A DNA stretch of 64,000 nt. It comes from Lysobacter alkalisoli. Lineage in GTDB: Bacteria; Pseudomonadota; Gammaproteobacteria; Xanthomonadales; Xanthomonadaceae. The position numbers were made by a program, and so were the translations under genes. Within the stretch, counting starts at the first letter, position 1, and each line of letters opens with the position of its first letter. Below, piece after piece: positions 39,362 through 48,083 of the stretch. The stretch is taken from positions 3,544,001-3,608,000 of the forward strand of contig NZ_CP041242.1 of NCBI RefSeq assembly GCF_006547045.1. Direction: 5' to 3'. Under the pieces are notes generated by a model. It saw only the letters and a list, made by a program, of their open reading frames with translations. It was not told the origin of the DNA and ran no database searches.

Positions 39362-40677
39362 AGAAGCCACCACGAGGACCTGCGATGCCGGAGCGCCAGC
39401 GATCCGCCCCTCCCCAGTTGCGCGCCCAGCATCCGCTGGTCCAGTTGCGCTGGATCGCGGTGGTCGGCCAGATCGTCACCATCCTGTTCGCCCAGCACGT
39501 CCTCGACATCGCCCTGCCGCTGCCATCGATGTTCGCAGTGGTGGCGGCACTGGCCGCATTCAATCTGGTCAGCATGCTGCGCTGGCGCCCGCGCGCGGAT
39601 GTCCGCAGCGGCGCCCTGTTCCGTGCCCTGCTGGTCGACATCCTGACCCTGACCGCGCTGCTGTACCTGGCCGGCGGGATCTCAAATCCGTTCGTATTCC
39701 TGTATCTGCTGCAGGTCGGCCTGGCCGCGGTACTGCTGCGCCCCTGGGCGAGCTGGACAGTGGTTGCGATCACCACCGCCTGCGTGCTCGCGCTGGCACT
39801 GTGGCCGGGGCCGGTGACGATCCCGGTCGACCTTGCCGGCGGCCTGCACTCCCCCTACGTGTGGGGCCTGCTGATCTGTTTCGCCCTGAACGCGGTGCTG
39901 CTGGTGGTGTTCATCACCCGCATCAACGCCTCATTGCGTGCACGCGACGCGCATCTGGCGACGCTGCGCCAGCGTGCGGCCGAGGAGGAGCACATCGTGC
40001 GCATGGGCCTGCTCGCCTCCGGCGCCGCACACGAGCTGGGCACGCCGCTTGCGACGCTGTCGGTGATTCTCGGCGACTGGCGACGGATGCCGCCGTTCAC
40101 CGAGCGCACCGACCTGCGCGACGAACTCGGCGAGATGCAGATCCAGGTCGACCGCTGCAAGTCGATCGTCACCGGCATCCTGCTGTCGGCCGGCAAGGCG
40201 CGCGGCGAATCGCCCGAACCGACCACACTGGCGACCTTCCTCGACGGCCTGGTCACCGAGTGGCGGGCGACGCGCCCGGTGCGTGGCTTCGAATACACCA
40301 AGGACATCGGCAGCGACATCGCGATCATCTCGGACACCGGACTGAAGCAGATGATCGGCAACGTGCTCGACAACGCGCTGGAAGCCTCGCCGGACTGGGT
40401 GGCGCTGGAAGCCACCCGGGAGGATGATGCTCTGGTACTGCGCGTGTGCGACCGCGGCCCCGGTTTCGCGCCGGCGATGCTGGCCGAGTTCGGCCGCCCC
40501 TACCAGTCGAGCAAGGGCCGTCCGGGTGGTGGCCTGGGCCTGTTCCTGTCGGTCAACGTCGCGCGCGCGTTCGGCGGCAACGTCGCCGCCCGCAACCGGG
40601 AGGCCGGCGGCGCGGAAGTGACGGTGATCCTGCCGCTGGCTTCGCTGACACTGGAGGAGGTGGACGATGAACAATGA
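39358..40677 (+). CDS. RegB/PrrB/RoxS-type redox sensor histidine kinase
   Basis: A 439-residue kinase with about six N-terminal membrane helices. The quinone-sensing motif GGISNPF follows LLYL. The H-box is ASGAAHELGTPLA with phospho-acceptor His225. The redox-active cysteine of the RegB family is present at Cys267 (VDRCKSIV). Both positions are almost the same as in Rhodobacter RegB (225 and 265). The N and G boxes of the ATPase domain follow (NVLDNALEASP, GGGLGLFLS). It phosphorylates the next gene's product and senses the quinone pool, which the neighbouring quinol oxidase oxidises. Confidence 0.92.
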   Translation: MKKPPRGPAMPERQRSAPPQLRAQHPLVQLRWIAVVGQIVTILFAQHVLDIALPLPSMFAVVAALAAFNLVSMLRWRPRADVRSGALFRALLVDILTLTALLYLAGGISNPFVFLYLLQVGLAAVLLRPWASWTVVAITTACVLALALWPGPVTIPVDLAGGLHSPYVWGLLICFALNAVLLVVFITRINASLRARDAHLATLRQRAAEEEHIVRMGLLASGAAHELGTPLATLSVILGDWRRMPPFTERTDLRDELGEMQIQVDRCKSIVTGILLSAGKARGESPEPTTLATFLDGLVTEWRATRPVRGFEYTKDIGSDIAIISDTGLKQMIGNVLDNALEASPDWVALEATREDDALVLRVCDRGPGFAPAMLAEFGRPYQSSKGRPGGGLGLFLSVNVARAFGGNVAARNREAGGAEVTVILPLASLTLEEVDDEQ

Positions 40678-41206
40678 ACCGCGACGACTGCTCATCGTCG
40701 AGGACGACGCCGCCTTCGCCCGTACCCTGGCGCGCTCGTTCGAGCGCCGCGGCTATGTGGTCCGCGGCGCGGAAAACGTTGAGGAGGCGGTGGCCGTGGC
40801 CGCGGAGCACGCGCCCGGCCATGCCGTGGTCGACCTCAAGTTGGCTGCTGGCGACTCCGGGCTGGCCTGTGTGAAGGCATTGCACCGGCACGACCCCGCA
40901 ATGCGGATCGTGGTGCTGACCGGCTACGCCAGCATCGCCACCGCGGTGGAAGCGATCAAGCTCGGTGCCTGCCACTATCTGGTCAAGCCATCGAACACCG
41001 ATGACATCGAGGCCGCATTCGGGCGCACCGAAGCCAGCACCGCGATCGAACCGGCCCACCGCCAGACCTCGCTCAAGACGCTGGAATGGGAGCGCATCCA
41101 CGAGGTGCTGGCGGAAACCGGCTTCAACATTTCCGAGACCGCGCGCCGGCTCGGCATGCACCGGCGCACGCTGGCCCGCAAGCTGGAAAAGCGGCAGGTG
41201 AAGTAA
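40667..41206 (+). CDS. RegA/PrrA/RoxR-type response regulator
   Basis: A 179-residue regulator with receiver domain (acidic pocket VEDD, phospho-acceptor Asp56 in VVDLKL, and Lys in LVKPSN) and a short Fis-type helix-turn-helix at the C-terminus (NISETARRLGMHRRTLARKL). This is the compact RegA architecture. It overlaps the kinase gene by 11 nt. Likely targets are respiratory genes such as the cyo operon; no confirmed binding site was found here. Confidence 0.92.
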   Translation: MNNEPRRLLIVEDDAAFARTLARSFERRGYVVRGAENVEEAVAVAAEHAPGHAVVDLKLAAGDSGLACVKALHRHDPAMRIVVLTGYASIATAVEAIKLGACHYLVKPSNTDDIEAAFGRTEASTAIEPAHRQTSLKTLEWERIHEVLAETGFNISETARRLGMHRRTLARKLEKRQVK

Positions 41207-41223
41207 CGGGCGGGAAACCGCCG

Positions 41224-41703
41224 TCACTGCTCCGCGTCAGGCTCCATCGGCGGTGGCGGATTGGGCACGTGAATCGCAATACCGGTCGCGTACTTGGGCC
41301 GCGGCGAGACGCTGACCCCGACCCCACCGCTGGTATAGCTGCGGCCACCAAAGCGGCCCACCCCGGTACCGACCCCGACGCTGGTACCGCCATAGCCATT
41401 GGCCGTGCCCTGCAACAGCACGCCGTTGGCGCCGAACTTGGCCGCCTCCCGGCGCAGCTTGTCGAGCACCGCGTTGAGCTTGTTCTGCTCGCCGTAGGTG
41501 ACCGGGCCGCTGGCGGTCTCGATCACCGCGATCTGCTCGTAGGGCACCGCTGGCGGCGCATGGTAGATGCGCACCTGCGACACGTCGATCGGCGGCCGCG
41601 CCTGCCCGACCAGCATGCTGGAGGTGGAGCAGGCCGAGAGCAGCAACACGGTTGCCGCGATGACGGCCCGACGGAGCGGGAAGACATGTCGGATACGAAT
41701 CAT
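41224..41703 (-). CDS. Hypothetical lipoprotein
   Basis: 159 residues with a lipobox (LLLSAC) after a 20-residue signal. The mature domain has a conserved phrase VRIYHAPPAVPYEQIAVIET and ANGVLLQGTANGYGG, then a Gly-rich stretch, similar in layout to DUF4156-like lipoproteins. I do not recognise a function. It is convergent with the response regulator (17-nt gap). Confidence 0.7.
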   Translation of the reverse strand: MIRIRHVFPLRRAVIAATVLLLSACSTSSMLVGQARPPIDVSQVRIYHAPPAVPYEQIAVIETASGPVTYGEQNKLNAVLDKLRREAAKFGANGVLLQGTANGYGGTSVGVGTGVGRFGGRSYTSGGVGVSVSPRPKYATGIAIHVPNPPPPMEPDAEQ

Positions 41704-41809
41704 GGAAACCTCCTGGGCGATGCCGCTGTCTACGCTCCGATCCTACGCCGACGAAAGTGAAGGCCCGCTGCAGCACCGGGTGCCAGCAACGGCAGCGGAG
41801 CCAGACGGA

Positions 41810-42310
41810 TCAATCGCCGAGGTGGCTGCCGTCGACCGGATCGGCGAGCCAACCACCGATATCGCGACCGATCGCCTTCACGGTACGGCCCAGGACCGAG
41901 CACGAGCCCTTGAAGCCGGCGAACGCGCCGCCCATCGAGTTGCGCCGGGCCTTGAAGCCGGCCACCTTTTCGCCATCGACGAACAGCGCGCCGTGGACCT
42001 TGGTGTACTTCTGGTGGCCGAGGAAGGCATTGCCCATGCTCATCGCGTCGACAATCTCCAGCCGCAGCACGCGGCCGCTGCCGGTGTCGGGTGCCTCGGC
42101 AACCAACTCGACCGGCTCCGGCGCGTATTCCTTCACGAATTCGGCCAGTTGGCGGCCGATCTCGCATTCGGTCTTGATGGCGTTGGAGATATCGTTGTCC
42201 TCGGCAAACGCCACCGGCGTCTGCAGCTTCAGGCCGTTGGCCGAGGCGACAGGAGCAAAAAAGGACAGGGACAACACGAAGGCGGCCGTCAGGCCAATGG
42301 TCTTGGACAT
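41810..42310 (-). CDS. Hypothetical exported protein
   Basis: 166 residues with a signal peptide (cleavage near SANG). The mature part has two cysteines (KTECEIG and GSCSVLG) that could pair, and a central LRLEIVDAMSMGNAFLGHQK segment. I do not recognise the family. It is monocistronic and lies 3' of a tandem duplication. Confidence 0.7.
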   Translation of the reverse strand: MSKTIGLTAAFVLSLSFFAPVASANGLKLQTPVAFAEDNDISNAIKTECEIGRQLAEFVKEYAPEPVELVAEAPDTGSGRVLRLEIVDAMSMGNAFLGHQKYTKVHGALFVDGEKVAGFKARRNSMGGAFAGFKGSCSVLGRTVKAIGRDIGGWLADPVDGSHLGD

Positions 42311-42413
42311 TTACTTCCCCTTGCTATGAGCGACGGATGCTTTGCACGAGCGTGTCCGCCCCTCCCCGGGCGGACGCATCACTGTAACCGAGCAGGGCGT
42401 TTCATCGACACCT

Positions 42414-42547
42414 CCCCCGGCCCTCGCGCATGGCGCTCCGGCGTTCGTGCGGGCGCGAACCAATGGTTCGCAAACGCCCTCCCCCCGGCCCTCGCGCATA
42501 GCGCTCGGGCGTTCGCGCGGGCGCGAACCAATGGTTCGCAAACGCCC
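42414..42547. repeat. Tandem duplication of a 66-nt unit (period 68)
   Basis: Units at 42414-42479 and 42482-42547 differ at only a few bases. Each contains the perfect hairpin GCGAACC-AAT-GGTTCGC. The second unit ends four bases before the FabG-like stop, so the array may form its 3' end signal. The remaining gap 42311-42413 shows nothing clear. Confidence 0.8.
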
Positions 42548-42551
42548 GCTC

Positions 42552-43289
42552 TCACCCCATGCCGCCGTTTACACCGATGACCTGGCCGTTGATGTAGCCG
42601 GCCGCATCCGAGCACAGGAAGCCGACCAGCGCCGCGACCTCTTCCGGCCGACCGGCGCGCCCCGCAGGCACGATCTGTTTGAGCTGCTCGGGCGGAAACG
42701 CCGCCTCCGCCATCCGCCCCTCGATCACGCCGGGCGCCACGACATTGGCGGTGATGCCGCGGCTGGCCATCTCCCGTGCCAGTGAGCGGGTCGCGCCATG
42801 CAGGGCCGCCTTGGCTGCGGCGTAATTGCACTGACCGCGGTTGCCGAGCACCGCCGCCACCGAGGACACACTGACGATCCGACCCCAGCGGGTGCGGGCC
42901 ATCGGCAGCAGCAACGGCTGGGTGACGTGGAAGAAGCCGTGCAGCGACACGTCGATCACCCGCTTCCACTGTGCATCGGACATGCCGGCCAACGGTGCGT
43001 CATCGTGGATGCCGGCATTGTTGACCACGACCTGGATCGGGCCGGCGGCAAGCAGGCTCTCGATCGCAGCACGTCCGGCCTCGCCATCGGCAACATCGAA
43101 GGCGACGGTCCCGGCACTGCCACCGCTGGCGACGATATCGGCCACGACCGCCTCGGCGGCCTCCCGATTGCGGTTGGCGTGGACGATCACATGGCAACCG
43201 TCGGCAGCGAGCCGGCGGCTGATCGCGGCGCCGATATCGCCGCTGCCGCCGGTGACCAGGGCACGGCGCTGGAGAGTAGGAGCATTCAT
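42552..43289 (-). CDS. 3-oxoacyl-ACP reductase (FabG-like SDR)
   Basis: A 245-residue SDR with TGGSGDIG cofactor motif, NNAG, catalytic Ser in SVSSVAAV, and YAAAK. The C-terminal INGQVIGVNGGMG is typical of FabG. The form resembles the ketoreductase of aryl-polyene clusters (ApeQ/FabG2), which would reduce the beta-keto intermediates made by the KS/CLF pair at 29.5 kb. Being isolated from that set, it could also serve another pathway. Confidence 0.85.
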   Translation of the reverse strand: MNAPTLQRRALVTGGSGDIGAAISRRLAADGCHVIVHANRNREAAEAVVADIVASGGSAGTVAFDVADGEAGRAAIESLLAAGPIQVVVNNAGIHDDAPLAGMSDAQWKRVIDVSLHGFFHVTQPLLLPMARTRWGRIVSVSSVAAVLGNRGQCNYAAAKAALHGATRSLAREMASRGITANVVAPGVIEGRMAEAAFPPEQLKQIVPAGRAGRPEEVAALVGFLCSDAAGYINGQVIGVNGGMG

Positions 43290-43470
43290 CCGGACATTGT
43301 GCCAGTGCCCGCTTCACCAGACCTGGCCGCCTCGTTCGCCGAACCAGGTTCGTGCAGGTCCGCGATATCGGTTTCGGGCCGAGGACGAGCCAGGCGACGA
43401 CCTGCCAACAGTCGCTGCCAACAAGGCGATCTGCCCAGCTCTGCTCTCTGGTCGCACGTAGAATGCGCGG

Positions 43471-44406
43471 ATGGACAATTTCTCGCGTGTACGCGCTTAT
43501 CTTTCCGGTCTGCAGGACCGTATCTGCCAGTCGATCGAGGCGGCCGACGGGGAGGGCCGGTTCATTGAGGACGCGTGGGAGCGGACGCCATCCGGGGACA
43601 GTCCGGCCGGGCTGGGCGGTGGCGGGCGGACCCGGATCCTGCGCGATGGCGCGGTGTTCGAGCAGGCGGGAATCGGATTCTCGGATGTGTCGGGCACGCG
43701 GTTGCCGCCGTCGGCGACCGCGGCGCGACCGGAGCTGGCCGGAGCGTCGTGGCGGGCGGTCGGGGTGTCGCTGGTGTTCCATCCGCGCAACCCCTACGTC
43801 CCGACCACCCATGCCAACGTGCGCCATTTCCATGCGGTACGCGACGGTGAGACGGTGGCCTGGTGGTTCGGTGGCGGCTTCGACCTGACTCCGTTCTATC
43901 CTTTCGACCAGGACGTGCTGCACTGGCACCGCACTGCGCGCGCGCTGTGCGAACCGTTCGGCGGGCAGTCGCGCTACGACGCCCACAGGAAGTGGTGCGA
44001 CGAGTACTTCTTCCTCAAGCACCGCGACGAGACCCGCGGCGTCGGCGGGCTGTTCTTCGACGACCTGCATGGCGACTTCGAGCGCGAGTTCGACTACCTG
44101 CGCGCGGTCGGGAATGGCTTCCTCGATGCCTACCTGCCGATCGTCGAGCATCGCCGCGACACACCGCATGGCGAGCGCGAGCGGCAGTTCCAGCTGTATC
44201 GCCGCGGCCGTTACGTCGAGTTCAACCTCGTGTTCGACCGCGGCACCCTGTTCGGGCTGCAGTCGGGCGGGCGCACCGAATCGATCCTGATGAGCCTGCC
44301 ACCGCTGGTGCGCTGGGAATACGGCTACCAGCCCGAAGCCGGCAGCGACGAGGCACGGCTGGCCGACTACCTGCGGCCGCGGGATTGGCTGACGGAGTTG
44401 GGGTGA
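43471..44406 (+). CDS. hemF: Coproporphyrinogen-III oxidase, aerobic
   Basis: Oxygen-dependent decarboxylation of coproporphyrinogen III to protoporphyrinogen IX in the cytoplasm (heme pathway). The 311 residues match the family (E. coli 299). Signature segments are [41 protein letters not shown] and [16 protein letters not shown]. Monocistronic. Heme pathway genes hemD-hemX-hemY lie 4 kb away on the same strand. Confidence 0.97.
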   Translation: MDNFSRVRAYLSGLQDRICQSIEAADGEGRFIEDAWERTPSGDSPAGLGGGGRTRILRDGAVFEQAGIGFSDVSGTRLPPSATAARPELAGASWRAVGVSLVFHPRNPYVPTTHANVRHFHAVRDGETVAWWFGGGFDLTPFYPFDQDVLHWHRTARALCEPFGGQSRYDAHRKWCDEYFFLKHRDETRGVGGLFFDDLHGDFEREFDYLRAVGNGFLDAYLPIVEHRRDTPHGERERQFQLYRRGRYVEFNLVFDRGTLFGLQSGGRTESILMSLPPLVRWEYGYQPEAGSDEARLADYLRPRDWLTELG

Positions 44407-44418
44407 GTCCCGGCGGTT

Positions 44419-44451
44419 CCCGGGTGCGGCCTTCGGTCTTACCCGGGCTAC
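44419..44451. repeat. Single arm of the GTAGCCCGGG palindrome family
   Basis: 33 nt reading CCCGGGTGCGGCCTTCGG... and ending ACCCGGGCTAC, closely related to the right arm at 28166-28196. No facing arm is present. It lies just after hemF. Confidence 0.65.
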
Positions 44452-45572
44452 TTTGGTGTCAAAAGCGAAACGGGTGCCGCACGGGCACCCGTTTCGCTTT
44501 CGGATTTGCTGCTTTCAGATTTGCGCGGTTCAGCCGAACAGGCCGACCGGATATTCCGGCTTCTGCTCGCGCGCGAGCAGCTGGCGGAGACCGTCCTCGG
44601 GGTGATCTCGCCGTGCAGCACGGACTGCACCGCGCTGGAAATCGGCAATTCGATCCCATGGCGCTCGGCCTGGCGCATCACCTCGTCGGCGGTCTGTACC
44701 GATTCGACCACCTGACCGATCTCGCGCACTGCATCCTCGATGCTCTGGCCACGGCCGAGCGCGAGGCCAAGACGGCGGTTGCGCGACAGGTCGCCGGTGC
44801 AGGTCAGCACCAGATCGCCGAGACCGGCCAGCCCCATCAGGGTTTCGGCCTTGCCGCCGATGGCCTGGTTGAGCCGCAGCATCTCGTTGAGGCCGCGGGT
44901 GATCAAACCGGCGCGGGCGTTGAGGCCCAGTTGCATGCCGTCGGCAACGCCGGTGGCGACCGCGAGCACGTTCTTCATCGCACCGCCGAGCTCGGCACCG
45001 ACCATGTCATCGCCGGTGTAGGCGCGGAACGCGGGACCGTGCAGTGTTTCGGCGACCTGCTGGGCGAAATCGGCGTCATCCGAGTGCACGGTGAGCGCAG
45101 TCGGCAGACCCGCAACCACTTCCTTGGCGAAGGACGGGCCGGTCACTACCGCCAGTGGCACGCCGGGGCCGAACACCTCGCCAGCCACCTCGTGCAGGAA
45201 GCGGCCACTGCCCGGTTCGAAACCCTTGGTTGCCCAGGACACGCCGACACCGTCCGGCCGCAACGGCTGCAGCGCGCGCACGACCTCGGTGAAGGCATGC
45301 GAGGGCACGACGACCAGGATCATGCCGACACCGTGAACGGCCTCGGCCATGTCGGTGGTCGCGCGCAGGTTGTCCGGCAGCGGGTGGCCGGGCAGGTAGC
45401 GACTGTTCTCGTGACGGTCGTTGATCGCCTCGACGATGCCGGCATCGCGCCCCCACAGCACGGTCGGGTGACCGTGCCGGGCGGCCAGTGAGGCCAGTGC
45501 GGTGCCCCAGGAGCCCGCACCGAGCACCGCGATGGGGGCCTTGCCGGCCCCCGGGTCGTCAACTGCTGTCAT
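44448..45572 (-). CDS. gpsA: Glycerol-3-phosphate dehydrogenase [NAD(P)+], C-terminal frameshift
   Basis: Makes sn-glycerol 3-phosphate from dihydroxyacetone phosphate for phospholipid synthesis. N-terminal GAGSWGTAL binds the cofactor; [24 protein letters not shown] (catalytic Lys) and [13 protein letters not shown] follow. After VLHGEITPR the reading frame leaves the family and runs to 44448, across a terminator hairpin. The other frame gives the normal ending [20 protein letters not shown] with its stop at 44530-44532. One G is missing near 44595, so the true gene is probably 44530-45572 with 347 residues. It lies 14 nt after secB in the usual rhodanese-secB-gpsA order. Confidence 0.92.
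   Translation of the reverse strand: MTAVDDPGAGKAPIAVLGAGSWGTALASLAARHGHPTVLWGRDAGIVEAINDRHENSRYLPGHPLPDNLRATTDMAEAVHGVGMILVVVPSHAFTEVVRALQPLRPDGVGVSWATKGFEPGSGRFLHEVAGEVFGPGVPLAVVTGPSFAKEVVAGLPTALTVHSDDADFAQQVAETLHGPAFRAYTGDDMVGAELGGAMKNVLAVATGVADGMQLGLNARAGLITRGLNEMLRLNQAIGGKAETLMGLAGLGDLVLTCTGDLSRNRRLGLALGRGQSIEDAVREIGQVVESVQTADEVMRQAERHGIELPISSAVQSVLHGEITPRTVSASCSRASRSRNIRSACSAEPRKSESSKSESETGARAAPVSLLTPK
44462..44500. terminator. Bidirectional terminator between hemF and gpsA
   Basis: A perfect 17-bp stem (AAAGCGAAACGGGTGCC and complement) with a 5-nt loop between convergent genes. The frameshifted gpsA frame reads through it, which supports an earlier natural stop at 44530. Confidence 0.88.
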
Positions 45573-45586
45573 GCCGTCCGGACGGA

Positions 45587-46123
45587 TCAGGCGTTGCCAG
45601 CGGGTTCGGCGTCGGCCAGACCGTCGCCGTTCTGCTGCTGTGCCGCCTGGGCCTGGCGCTGGCGCAGACCTTCGGCGTACAGGGCGTCGAAGTTGACCGG
45701 CTGCAGGTAGAACGGCGGGAAGCCACCGGCCTGGATCAGGTCGCTGATCAGCTGGCGGGCATACGGGTACAGCACGCTCGGGCAATGGCTGCCGAGCAGG
45801 CCGTCGAGGGTCGGGCCGTCGAAGCCGGCCAGGCCGAACACGCCGGCCTGCTTGACCTCGGCCAGATAGATCGACTTCTCGCCGACCGCGCAGGTCAGAG
45901 TCAGGCCGAGCACGACCTCATAGGCGTTGTCGCCGAGGCGCTGCACGCTCTGGTTCATGTTCATCTGCAGCTGCGGCTGGGCCTGTTCATTGAACACCGC
46001 CGGCGCCCCCGGCGCTTCGAACGAGACGTCCTTGGCGTAGATTTTCTCGACCGAGAAGGTCGGAGCGGCCGGCTGCGCGCCTTCGGCAGGTGCGGCGGCG
46101 CCGTTGTTCTGTTCTTCGGACAT
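45587..46123 (-). CDS. secB: Protein-export chaperone SecB
   Basis: A 178-residue cytosolic tetrameric chaperone that keeps preproteins unfolded and hands them to SecA. Core segments [24 protein letters not shown] and [36 protein letters not shown] are clear. The N-terminal 22 residues and the Gln-rich C-tail are family-specific extras. It precedes gpsA by 14 nt. Confidence 0.97.
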   Translation of the reverse strand: MSEEQNNGAAAPAEGAQPAAPTFSVEKIYAKDVSFEAPGAPAVFNEQAQPQLQMNMNQSVQRLGDNAYEVVLGLTLTCAVGEKSIYLAEVKQAGVFGLAGFDGPTLDGLLGSHCPSVLYPYARQLISDLIQAGGFPPFYLQPVNFDALYAEGLRQRQAQAAQQQNGDGLADAEPAGNA

Positions 46124-46310
46124 CTCTAACTCCAGATATTGGGTGTTGGATCAAGGATTCGGATCGCCGGGGGCGGAGTATCGCATGCGAGCGCGACAGC
46201 CCCGACGATTCCCCCTGACTGCCCACGTTGGGGCGAATGCAGCGTTCGCAACCCCTGCCGGACAGCTGACAGGGCACGCGTGACGCCGGCAGGACCTCAC
46301 TAACCCGGGT

Positions 46311-46748
46311 TCAGCCCCGCCCCTTTACCAGCGGCAGGTCGGCCTGCTGCCAGGCGGCGATGCCACCATCGAGCCAGTAGACCTGTTCGAAACCGGCCTT
46401 TTTCAGGCGCTTGGCGGCGCCTGCCGAGGCCATGCCGTTGCGGCAGACCATCACCACCGGCAGGTTCTTGACGTTGGCGAGCAGCTTGCTTTCCGGATCG
46501 AACTGGCTGGGCGCGACCGATTTGCTGCCGGCGATATGGCCCTTGTCGAAATCGTTGCTGGGCGACAGGTCGACGACCAGCGCGTCCTCGCGGTTGATCA
46601 GGCCGGTCAGCTCGGCCGGACGCAGCGCCTTGTAACCTCGCATCAGGCGCCCGATCTCGGTGTAGAGCAGGGCCATCGTCAGGCCGACCAGGGCCAGCGA
46701 CAGGTAGGGATGGCGGCCCAGGAAGGCCAGCAATTCTTCAGCACTCAC
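46311..46748 (-). CDS. Rhodanese-domain membrane protein (YibN-like)
   Basis: 145 residues: an N-terminal membrane helix (about 14-32) and a rhodanese domain with the active-site loop VCRNGMAS (Cys present). It corresponds to E. coli YibN, which sits in the same yibN-grxC-secB-gpsA order; grxC is absent here. The reaction, sulfur transfer or a membrane role, is not established. It lies 187 nt before secB. Confidence 0.88.
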   Translation of the reverse strand: MSAEELLAFLGRHPYLSLALVGLTMALLYTEIGRLMRGYKALRPAELTGLINREDALVVDLSPSNDFDKGHIAGSKSVAPSQFDPESKLLANVKNLPVVMVCRNGMASAGAAKRLKKAGFEQVYWLDGGIAAWQQADLPLVKGRG

Positions 46749-46904
46749 GGATCACAGCCACCGGAAGTAGAGGGAGGGACGGGCCTCGATGCGAGGACCG
46801 CGGGGCCGGGATTGTCGCCCAGGGCCGCCGATGGCGCAAAAAGTGGCGCCGCCATGCGAACTGCCGGTCCCGGCGCGGGCTGCGGAGAGTTCGCGAACAG
46901 GGTG

Positions 46905-47357
46905 TTACTGCCCCTTCCAGAAATCCGGCATGCCACTGGTCAGCCACCAGCGCTTGGCGGCTTCGTCCCAGCGCCAGGTTTCCTTGTAGCGCGCCGTTCG
47001 CTCGGCCTGGGTATGGCGGTTGATCACGCCCATTTCGACGTCGCGGGCAGCGGTACCGGCATCGAGGTCGCGCACGCCACCGTTGTCCCGGTAATAGGAG
47101 ACCTGGATCTGGTTGTAGCGCTCCATCTCCAGTTCGGTGATCGGATGCTGTTCGCGGTACTCAGGGTCCAGCAGGCCCCACGCACCTTCGAAATCACCCC
47201 AGCGGACCGCCCCGGACCAGGCGTATTGACTCTGGTTGAGCGCATCTGCCTTCGGGCCGGCGCTGGCACAGGCGGCGAGGGCGACGACGAGCGCCGCAAG
47301 GCAGGCCAAGCGGGCAACGCGGTTCGGGACGCAGCTCGATCTGCTCGGAATGTGCAT
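46905..47357 (-). CDS. Hypothetical lipoprotein
   Basis: 150 residues with lipobox LAAC. The mature part (YAWSGAVRWGDFEGAWGLLDPEYREQHP ... RYKETWRWDEAAKRWWLTSGMPDFW) is rich in Trp and looks like a small NTF2-like or DUF domain of Xanthomonads. I do not recognise a function. The ATG at 47357 has GGGGAA upstream; an earlier ATG at 47381 adds eight residues. Confidence 0.72.
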   Translation of the reverse strand: MHIPSRSSCVPNRVARLACLAALVVALAACASAGPKADALNQSQYAWSGAVRWGDFEGAWGLLDPEYREQHPITELEMERYNQIQVSYYRDNGGVRDLDAGTAARDVEMGVINRHTQAERTARYKETWRWDEAAKRWWLTSGMPDFWKGQ

Positions 47358-47408
47358 CGGATTCCCCAGGGTGTCAGGCACCGGCGCATGCTAGCAGGCA
47401 ACGGGCCC

Positions 47409-47887
47409 TCAGCGCCGCAGGATCGCGACATAGCGGCCGGCGAACTCGGTCGCGCTGCCGCCCCGGGCAGGCGGGCGTGCGCGACCACGCCGATCCGGGC
47501 CCGTCCGCGCGCGCGCAGCGTCGAGATGAAAGCGGCCCAGTCGGCCTCGTGCGCGGCCTCGGCCTCGACATCGAGGTCGGCGAACAACGGGGCGAGATAA
47601 CCGATCTGACTGTCGGCGACATACACGTCGGCCTCCATGCCTGCCGCCTCCACATGCAGCGACACCAGCCCCCAGCCGGCCAGGGTCATCATCGAAGCCA
47701 GGCTGCCGCCGAACGCGCAGCCCTTGTCGTTGACGTGGCGAGCCAGCGGCGCGTGGAGATGCAGGCAATGGCCGTCGTACCCGGCGACGGAAAGATCCAT
47801 CACCGCGACCGGCGGCATCGAATCGTAGTGGTGCTTGAGGCGATCGAGTGCCTCCGCGTGGGGAGTGAGCTTGGGGACTGACGACAT
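47409..47887 (-). pseudogene. YiiD C-terminal-like thioesterase, frameshifted near the 3' end
   Basis: A hot-dog-fold thioesterase of the YiiD C-terminal type (VMDLSVAGYDGHCLHLHAPLA, then NDKGCAFGGSLASMMTLAGWG). After VAHARLPG the frame leaves the family, while another frame supplies the expected GGSATEFAGRYVAILRR ending at 47409. One G is missing in the G4 run at 47461-47464; the repaired protein has 159 residues. If real, the mutated frame would run on to 47024 with an unrelated tail. A consensus error is the simplest reading. Confidence 0.78.
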
Positions 47888-48083
47888 GGAAAGTAGGAGA
47901 CAGAAAGGGGAAGGCCGGCGCAGGGTACAGGCAACCTGCTGCCGCGACGACGCTGCGGCGGCGTACGGTCGCCGCGATGCCGGCACAGGCACCATCTTGC
48001 GGGCAGTTGATGACACGTCCTGGCGAGAATCCATGCGCCACAGCCATCGTGCATGACCGACCTGTTGTGACAAGCTTGACGCC

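Noticed and set aside
44448-44600. Programmed frameshift in gpsA
   Set aside because: No slippery heptamer or downstream pseudoknot was seen, and two unrelated genes nearby show the same one-base loss.
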